From NCBI GenBank assembly GCA_029564465.1, contig JAKQPY010000238.1:1-13547 (forward strand): a stretch of 13,547 bases of DNA, given 5' to 3'. This DNA is from JAGOEF01 sp029564465 (GTDB lineage: Bacteria > Bacteroidota > Bacteroidia > Bacteroidales > ML635J-15). The translations under genes were made by a program, and so were the position numbers. This document shows positions 1 to 5,565 of this stretch, in pieces. Below the pieces are notes generated by a model that searched no databases, had not been told where the DNA came from, and saw nothing but the letters and a program-made list of their open reading frames with translations. The stretch's first letter is position 1. Each line of letters begins with the position of its first letter.

Positions 1-1
1 T

Positions 2-1663
2 TTGGGTGTAATCTGGGCAATGGGCTTTATGGCCCTGATGGGGTATAAAGTAACAGTGCTTACAGCAATGATTCCTCCTTTGCTTATTGTAATAGGAGTG
101 CCCAATGCCATCTATCTGATGAATAAATTTCACAGCGAAGCCAAAAAGCACGCCAACAAGATACTGGCACTGCAGCGTACTATCAATAAAACCGGGAATG
201 CGGTATTTTTATCGAATCTTACCACAGCGGTGGGTTTTGCTACCTTCCTGATTACAAACAGCCGTATTTTGAGTGAGTTTGGTGCGATCTCATCGTTGGG
301 AATCATGTTCACCTTTATGCTGGCAATTATTATTGTTCCAAGCCTGGTGAGCCTTTGGAAACCGCCATCCGAAAAATATACCCGTCACCTCGAAAATTCG
401 CTGATCAGGAACATACTAAACAAAATACTGACCATAGCTACCCGTCACCGAATTGCGCTGTATATTTCGACGGGAGTAGTATTATGTGTGGGTATCGCCG
501 GAATTTTTACAATTAAGCAGACCGGGTTTATTATGGATGATGTGCCACACAGCGCCCGAATGTACAAAGATTTAAAGTTTCTTGAGGCTAAGTTTAATGG
601 AGTGAGTCCGCTTGAAATTCTCATACGTAGTAAAGATACGCTCACCGGACATCAGTTTATTGAGGAGATTGGTAAAATCGATTCGTTGCAACAAAGCCTG
701 CTGGTCTATAATGAATTATCGCGGTCGGTATCGGTAGCCGATGCTGTGAAGTTTTTACATCAGGCTTATTCTAAAGGAAAACCCGAAAGTTATCGTTTGC
801 CCGATAACCCGCGCACTTTCGAAACAATATTTAAGCGACTGCCCCAGAAGTTTAATTTTACCGAAGGTTTTATCAAATCGTTTATCGATTCCACAAAAAC
901 TGTAACGCGCATCAGCCTCAACATCGAAGATGTGGGCACCCAGCGCATGAAGGTGTTGATTCCGGCCATTGAATCGCATGTAAATCATTACTTTCCGCCC
1001 AATCAATACCATACTTTGCTTACCGGAAGTACAATCCTGTATTTTACAGGAACAACCTACCTGATAAAGAATTTATTCGGCAGCCTTGCCCTGGCGTTTG
1101 TGATTATTGGATTGTTGCTGCTGTGGATGTTCCGATCATTTAAGATGATGTTGCTGGCCCTTATTCCCAATATCATTCCCATGATAATTACTGCCGGCAT
1201 TATGGGGCTCACAGGCATACCTCTCAAACCATCCACTATTCTTGTATTCAGTGTCGCTTTTGGAATTTCGGTGGACGGAACCATTCATTTTCTGAATAAA
1301 TACCGCCACGAACTCTTTGCAAACAACTGGAATATCAGCGAAGCGGTTAAAAGCTCAATTTTCGAAACAGGGATGAGCATGTTTTACACATACATCATTC
1401 TGTTTTTTGGCTTTATCATTTTCAGCGTATCCAAATTTGGAGGTACGCAGGCATTGGGAATACTCGTTTCTTTAGCACTTTTTGTTGCGATGATATCGAA
1501 CCTGATAATTTTACCGGCATTATTATTATCTTTAGAAAAATTTTATGACCGCAAAACCTTCAGCGAGCCGCCCATTGCCATTCTTGATGAAGAGATAGTA
1601 AACGACCCGGCTGAAGAAGCCTGCATTGAAGATGAAGACGAAAATATTAATAAAGAAAATTAA
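2..1663 (+). CDS. RND/MMPL-family transporter, C-terminal fragment
   Basis: This is the 3' part of a predicted inner-membrane exporter of the RND superfamily (MMPL/COG1033-like). It is open at the left edge, so the true start is outside the window; 553 residues are visible. In order I see the end of the first membrane bundle (hydrophobic segments near residues 3-40, 72-90 and 97-118), a segment at 150-172, and a large extracytoplasmic loop at about 173-352. A second bundle follows near 357-376, 382-403, 410-430, 458-476 and 484-510. The second bundle carries GISVDGTIHF at 421-430, with an Asp at 425 where RND proteins keep their proton-relay acid. The equivalent site of the first bundle reads GVPNAIYLM and lacks it. 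The protein ends in a very acidic tail (about 528-553). The stop is 11 bases before the next gene, so co-transcription is likely. The substrate is unknown; lipids or hydrophobic compounds are typical of the family. Confidence 0.88.
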   Translation: MGVIWAMGFMALMGYKVTVLTAMIPPLLIVIGVPNAIYLMNKFHSEAKKHANKILALQRTINKTGNAVFLSNLTTAVGFATFLITNSRILSEFGAISSLGIMFTFMLAIIIVPSLVSLWKPPSEKYTRHLENSLIRNILNKILTIATRHRIALYISTGVVLCVGIAGIFTIKQTGFIMDDVPHSARMYKDLKFLEAKFNGVSPLEILIRSKDTLTGHQFIEEIGKIDSLQQSLLVYNELSRSVSVADAVKFLHQAYSKGKPESYRLPDNPRTFETIFKRLPQKFNFTEGFIKSFIDSTKTVTRISLNIEDVGTQRMKVLIPAIESHVNHYFPPNQYHTLLTGSTILYFTGTTYLIKNLFGSLALAFVIIGLLLLWMFRSFKMMLLALIPNIIPMIITAGIMGLTGIPLKPSTILVFSVAFGISVDGTIHFLNKYRHELFANNWNISEAVKSSIFETGMSMFYTYIILFFGFIIFSVSKFGGTQALGILVSLALFVAMISNLIILPALLLSLEKFYDRKTFSEPPIAILDEEIVNDPAEEACIEDEDENINKEN

Positions 1664-1674
1664 GTTTATTTATT

Positions 1675-2649
1675 ATGTATACCTCCCAATCGCGCCATTC
1701 GTTTAAAAGAAAAATCCTGATTACCGGTGGTTCCGGCTTTATTGGATCGGCCCTTGCCGAAAAACTGGCTTCCGACAACGAAAATCTGGTGGTTGTTGTC
1801 GACGACCTTTCGACCGGAAATATCGGTAAACTGCCTGCAAATTCCGAGAATCTCAGGTTTATAAAATGCGATGTAAACGAGTATAAGGACATTGTCGAAG
1901 TGATGCTCTCGTATCAGTTTCATTATGTGTTTCACTACGCTGCCGTGGTGGGTGTGCAACGCACGCAGGACCATCCGGTGAACGTATTAAAAGACATCAG
2001 GGGTCTTGAAAATATTTTGCGAATCAGCAAAAATACGGGCGTGAAAAGGGTGTTTTATGCCTCGTCGTCCGAAGTGTATGGCGAACCTGTCGAAATTCCT
2101 CAAAATGCCCATACCACCCCATTGAATTCCCGCTTGCCGTATGCCATTGTTAAGAATCTGGGTGAAGCCTACTTACGGTCGTATCATAAGGAATACGATT
2201 TAAATTTCACCATCTTCAGGTTCTTCAATACCTACGGACCAAAACAAAGTAAGGATTTTGTAATTTCGAAATTCATTTACTATGCACTCAACAATCAGGA
2301 TATCACCATTTTTGGCGATGGTATGCAAACCCGTACTTTCTGCTTTATCGACGATAATATTGAAGCTTGCGTGAAAATTGCCAGCCAGGATTTGCACATT
2401 AACGATGTGATTAATATTGGCAACGATCACGAAACGACCATTCTCGATCTGGCAAAAACGGTAATTCAAATTACCGGTTCTTCATCGAAGATTGTTCATT
2501 TGCCTCCTTTGCCTGAAGGAGATATGACGCGTCGCTGCCCCGATAACCAAATCATGCGCAATGTGCTTGGGCGCCCGCTGTTAAGTCTTGAAGACGGAAT
2601 TAAAGCAATCCTCAGCAAGGGTTTGTTCGAACTCAACGGCCAGCACTGA
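1675..2649 (+). CDS. NAD-dependent nucleotide-sugar epimerase/decarboxylase (extended SDR)
   Basis: This 324-residue cytoplasmic enzyme belongs to the extended short-chain dehydrogenase family that converts nucleotide sugars. The Rossmann dinucleotide motif GGSGFIG is at 18-24, with an acidic DD pair after the second strand (43-44) suiting NAD(H). A serine-rich catalytic strand YASSSEVYG is at 128-136, and the Tyr/Lys pair is YAIVK at 156-160. RFFNTYGP at 182-189 and GDGMQTRTF at 214-222 are typical of the UDP-glucuronate decarboxylase and UDP-glucose 4-epimerase groups. Length is normal for the family. The first 11 residues precede the conserved core, so a later start is possible, but no better ATG is evident. 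The gene begins 11 bases after the transporter and its TGA overlaps the next ATG by one base. It probably makes a sugar donor for envelope glycans. The exact substrate cannot be fixed from sequence alone. Confidence 0.9.
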   Translation: MYTSQSRHSFKRKILITGGSGFIGSALAEKLASDNENLVVVVDDLSTGNIGKLPANSENLRFIKCDVNEYKDIVEVMLSYQFHYVFHYAAVVGVQRTQDHPVNVLKDIRGLENILRISKNTGVKRVFYASSSEVYGEPVEIPQNAHTTPLNSRLPYAIVKNLGEAYLRSYHKEYDLNFTIFRFFNTYGPKQSKDFVISKFIYYALNNQDITIFGDGMQTRTFCFIDDNIEACVKIASQDLHINDVINIGNDHETTILDLAKTVIQITGSSSKIVHLPPLPEGDMTRRCPDNQIMRNVLGRPLLSLEDGIKAILSKGLFELNGQH

Positions 2650-3620
2650 TGCACAGTTTTGCAGCCTTGCACGACATCGTAAACGACTATTTTGTAAATT
2701 ATAAATGCAAAAAAAGTCCAGAAAACCTGTATGCTCCCGTAGAATATGCCTTGTCGGTGGGAGGAAAACGCATTCGCCCCATTCTTGTGCTTATGGCTTG
2801 CGAGATGTTTCAGGATGATTGTAAAAATGCCGTTGATGCCGCTGCCGGAATCGAAATTTTTCACAATTTCACCTTGTTGCACGACGACATCATGGATCAC
2901 GCCCAGATGCGCAGGGGTATGCCCACGGTTCATGCGCGATGGAATAAAAATATTGCCCTGCTCTCGGGCGATGCCATGTCGATAATTGCCTATCAGCACA
3001 TTGCCCGAATCCCTGAACGTGCAAGCGAATGCCTCGAAGTATTTAGCGACACTGCATTGAAAATTTGCGAAGGACAACAAATTGACATGGATTTCGAAAC
3101 CCGCGACAATGTTGGTCTCGAAGATTACATCGAGATGATACGTCTTAAAACGGGAGTACTGATTGCCTGCAGTCTGAAAATTGGAGCTATTGCCGGAGGG
3201 GCTTCCTCCGAAATGGCTGACCGCATGTATAGCATCGGGATAAATCTAGGCCTGGCATTTCAGCTACAGGACGACTATCTGGATGTTTTTGGTAATCCTG
3301 ACGTGTTTGGGAAAAACATCGGCGGAGATATTGTGGCAAACAAAAAAACCTACCTGTTGGTGTCGGCTTTGCAGAAAGCTGACGGAGAAACCCTTGTACA
3401 ACTGAAATCGTGGCTGAGCAATACGTGCTGTGAGCCGGAGGGGAAAATTCATGCCGTAAGTGCTATCTATAAAAAACTGGGTGTTGACGAGAACTGCCGA
3501 CTGACTATTGCATATTATTTCGCTCAGGCTTACGAAAGTTTGCGGCTATTGCCCTTAGAAAGCGAGCGGAAAGAAGTGCTTATATCACTGATATCAAAGC
3601 TTGAACACAGGAATTATTAG
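2649..3620 (+). CDS. trans-polyprenyl diphosphate synthase (short-chain, FPP/GGPP type)
   Basis: This 323-residue isoprenoid synthase condenses isopentenyl diphosphate with allylic diphosphates. The substrate motif GGKRIRP is at 38-44. The first aspartate-rich motif DDIMD is at 79-83, followed by RRGMPTVH at 88-95. The KT pair is at 167-168, and the second aspartate-rich motif DDYLD is at 208-212. The first motif has no two-residue insertion, and the fifth residue before it is Phe74, a bulky side chain that in related enzymes limits the product to about C15-C20. A menaquinone-tail-length enzyme is therefore less likely. This is family-based inference, so I give no gene symbol. Its ATG shares one base with the TGA of the upstream epimerase, implying translational coupling. 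A short A/T-rich interval with a T8 tract follows the stop and probably ends the operon. Confidence 0.92.
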   Translation: MHSFAALHDIVNDYFVNYKCKKSPENLYAPVEYALSVGGKRIRPILVLMACEMFQDDCKNAVDAAAGIEIFHNFTLLHDDIMDHAQMRRGMPTVHARWNKNIALLSGDAMSIIAYQHIARIPERASECLEVFSDTALKICEGQQIDMDFETRDNVGLEDYIEMIRLKTGVLIACSLKIGAIAGGASSEMADRMYSIGINLGLAFQLQDDYLDVFGNPDVFGKNIGGDIVANKKTYLLVSALQKADGETLVQLKSWLSNTCCEPEGKIHAVSAIYKKLGVDENCRLTIAYYFAQAYESLRLLPLESERKEVLISLISKLEHRNY

Positions 3621-3622
3621 GC

Positions 3623-3648
3623 GATTGCAAATAATCTTCATTTTTTTT
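3623..3648 (+). terminator. possible weak terminator after the prenyl synthase
   Basis: GATT (3623-3626) can pair with AATC (3633-3636) across a six-base loop. A run of eight T residues begins at 3641. The stem has only four base pairs and four bases separate it from the T tract, so this is a weak candidate. It is supported mainly by position: it sits just after the stop at 3620 and before the atpD promoter candidate. Confidence 0.28.
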
Positions 3649-3689
3649 GGATTTTTATTACCACTATTCATAAAGAGAAAATTTTATTT

Positions 3690-3697
3690 TACATTTG
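3690..3697 (+). promoter_or_regulatory. candidate Bacteroidota -7 promoter element for atpDC
   Basis: TACATTTG is an exact match to the TAnnTTTG -7 consensus of the Bacteroidota primary sigma factor. It lies 23 bases before the atpD ATG, giving an untranslated leader of roughly 15-20 bases. The expected -33 TTTG is not present at the usual distance; that region is only A/T-rich. The leader just before the start codon is A-rich (3708-3719), as is common for well-translated Bacteroidota genes without a Shine-Dalgarno sequence. Confidence 0.5.
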
Positions 3698-3720
3698 TTT
3701 GATTCATAAAAAACAACAAT

Positions 3721-5232
3721 ATGGCGCAAATAGTTGGTGAAATTGTACAGGTTATCGGCCCGGTGGTGGATATCAGTTTTGACCGCAGTGGTTCTGAATT
3801 GCCCAAAATTTTTGATGCCCTCGAAATCAAACGAGACGATGGCAGTATTCTTATTGTTGAATGTCAGCAGCACATTGGTGAACACACCATCCGTGCTATT
3901 GCAATGGACAGCACCGACGGGCTGTCGCGCGGCACAAAAGCCTATGCCACCGGTGGTGTTATCCGTATGCCGATTGGCGATCAGGTAAAAGGCCGTCTTA
4001 TGAATGTGGTAGGCAATACGATTGATGGTATGGAAACACTTGATAATGCCGATGGATACCCCATTCACCGTGACCCTCCGAAATTTCAGCAATTAACCAC
4101 GACTTCTGAAGTGTTGTTTACCGGTATTAAGGTAATCGACCTGATTGAACCCTATGCCAAAGGGGGTAAAATTGGCCTGTTCGGTGGTGCCGGCGTAGGT
4201 AAAACCGTATTGATTCAGGAACTTATCAATAATATCGCAGTAGGTTACGACGGCCTATCGGTATTTGCCGGTGTGGGCGAACGTACGCGCGAAGGGAACG
4301 ATCTGCTGCGCGAAATGATTGGTGCCGATATTGTGAAATATGGAGCCGAATTCAAGGAATCGATGGAATCGGGTAGTTGGGATTTGAGCAAAGTGGACAA
4401 GGAAGCCATTAAGGATTCGAAGCTTTCGATGGTGTTCGGCCAAATGAACGAACCTCCCGGTGCCCGTGCCCGTGTTGCTTTGTCGGGTCTTACCATTGCT
4501 GAAAGTTTCCGCGATGGCGACGAAAAAAGCGGAGGCCGCGATATTTTATTCTTTGTCGATAATATTTTCCGTTTTACACAGGCCGGCTCCGAAGTTTCGG
4601 CATTGCTGGGCCGTATGCCTTCGGCAGTGGGTTATCAACCTACACTGGCTACCGAAATGGGCGAAATGCAGGAGCGTATTACGAGTACCAAGCATGGTTC
4701 GATTACTTCGGTTCAGGCGGTTTATGTGCCTGCCGACGACCTTACCGACCCGGCTCCCGCCACTACCTTTGCTCACCTGGATGCCACTACGGTATTGAGC
4801 CGAAAAATTGCCGGGCTGGGTATTTACCCTGCCGTTGACCCGCTCGATTCCTCGTCGCGTATTCTTACCCCTGAGGTGGTAGGGCAGGATCACTACGATA
4901 CCGCACAACGTGTTATTCAGATTTTACAGCGATATACCGAACTACAGGACATTATTGCCATTTTGGGTATGGACGAACTTTCGGAAGACGATAAAATTAT
5001 TGTACATCGTGCCCGTAGGGTACAACGCTTCCTGTCGCAACCTTTTCACGTAGCAGAGGCATTTACCAATATCCCGGGTGCTTTTGTGAAAATCGAAGAC
5101 ACCATCAAGGGCTTTAAGATGATTCTCGATGGCGATGTGGATAAATATCCCGAAAATGCATTCCTGCTGGTGGGAACCATCGAAGAAGCCATTGCCAAAG
5201 GTGAAAAGATGATTGCTGAAGCACAAGAATAA
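3721..5232 (+). CDS. atpD: F1F0 ATP synthase subunit beta
   Basis: This is the catalytic beta subunit of the F1 ATP synthase, 503 residues, on the cytoplasmic face of the membrane. The N-terminal barrel begins GEIVQVIGPVVD at 6-17. The Walker A motif GGAGVGKT is at 155-162, GERTREGND at 186-194, and the Walker B strand ILFFVDNIFRF at 275-285. The beta DELSEDD loop, which contacts gamma, is at 418-424. All catalytic features are present. The protein is about 40 residues longer than the E. coli subunit, mainly through an extra stretch of roughly 25-30 residues at about 202-232, between GND and GQMNEPPG, and a small one at 266-271. I believe both are usual in this phylum. The stop overlaps the atpC start by one base. 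A promoter candidate lies 23 bases upstream. No alpha, gamma, delta or F0 genes are adjacent. Confidence 0.99.
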   Translation: MAQIVGEIVQVIGPVVDISFDRSGSELPKIFDALEIKRDDGSILIVECQQHIGEHTIRAIAMDSTDGLSRGTKAYATGGVIRMPIGDQVKGRLMNVVGNTIDGMETLDNADGYPIHRDPPKFQQLTTTSEVLFTGIKVIDLIEPYAKGGKIGLFGGAGVGKTVLIQELINNIAVGYDGLSVFAGVGERTREGNDLLREMIGADIVKYGAEFKESMESGSWDLSKVDKEAIKDSKLSMVFGQMNEPPGARARVALSGLTIAESFRDGDEKSGGRDILFFVDNIFRFTQAGSEVSALLGRMPSAVGYQPTLATEMGEMQERITSTKHGSITSVQAVYVPADDLTDPAPATTFAHLDATTVLSRKIAGLGIYPAVDPLDSSSRILTPEVVGQDHYDTAQRVIQILQRYTELQDIIAILGMDELSEDDKIIVHRARRVQRFLSQPFHVAEAFTNIPGAFVKIEDTIKGFKMILDGDVDKYPENAFLLVGTIEEAIAKGEKMIAEAQE

Positions 5233-5477
5233 TGGCTATGAAACTTACCATATTATCCCCCGACAAAACACTTTTTGCGGGTGAAGCCAGTCTGATTGAA
5301 GTTCCCGGTACCAAAGGACGCTTCCAGATGCTGGTGAACCATGCCCCGGTGGTATCGACCCTTCAGGCCGGTACCATCAGGCTTGTTACCGAAAACGAAG
5401 GCGAAAAATTCTTCGAAATTCAAGGCGGAGTAATCGAGAACCACGAAAACACCACGGTTATTTTGGCTGAAGTGTAA
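5232..5477 (+). CDS. atpC: F1F0 ATP synthase subunit epsilon, short form
   Basis: This 81-residue protein matches the N-terminal beta-sandwich of ATP synthase epsilon. It has TILSPDKTLFAGEA near 5-18, GRFQMLVNHAPVV at 29-41, and FFEIQGGVIENHENTTVIL at 60-78, which corresponds to the conserved FVQGGFLEV-type segment. The C-terminal helical hairpin found in longer epsilon subunits (about 130-140 residues in many bacteria) is absent. The end is a genuine stop with no frameshifted remnant downstream. The sandwich is enough to bind gamma and the c-ring, so coupling should be kept, but the inhibitory conformational switch of the hairpin cannot operate. The ATG overlaps the atpD stop (TAATG). A second ATG two codons later, at 5238, is an alternative start. 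Confidence 0.96.
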   Translation: MAMKLTILSPDKTLFAGEASLIEVPGTKGRFQMLVNHAPVVSTLQAGTIRLVTENEGEKFFEIQGGVIENHENTTVILAEV

Positions 5478-5490
5478 ACGGTGTTTTTTT
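5446..5490 (+). terminator. weak inverted repeat across the atpC stop, followed by T run
   Basis: AAAACACC (5446-5453) inside the end of atpC is perfectly complementary to GGTGTTTT (5480-5487) just after the stop. A T tract continues to 5490. The stem is eight base pairs but the loop is 26 bases, so it is less convincing than the compact hairpin at 5519-5539. It may act with it as a tandem terminator or be chance. Confidence 0.25.
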
Positions 5491-5518
5491 ATCACAACAA
5501 ATTTTACCCGAACCGATT

Positions 5519-5539
5519 AAACCATCACATTGGTTTTTT
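5519..5539 (+). terminator. likely rho-independent terminator of atpDC
   Basis: AAACCA (5519-5524) and TGGTTT (5531-5536) form a six-base-pair stem around a six-base loop. The 3' arm runs directly into a T tract (5534-5539). It lies 42 bases after atpC and 26 bases before the chosen start of the receptor gene, in the only gap between them. The stem has just two pairs richer than A-T per side, so efficiency may be moderate. Position and the adjoining T tract support the call. Confidence 0.5.
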
Positions 5540-5565
5540 ATCAAAAGTCTTTATTTAAAATTCTT

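Noticed and set aside
2496..3080. Long open frame on the minus strand (194 codons) opposite the epimerase and prenyl synthase genes
   Set aside because: It is fully antisense to two strongly recognised genes, straddles their junction, and its translation shows no domain, signal or motif.
5530..5565. Extended start (TTG) of the receptor gene
   Set aside because: The codon lies in a terminator-like hairpin loop, and the extension would precede a complete signal peptide beginning at 5566.
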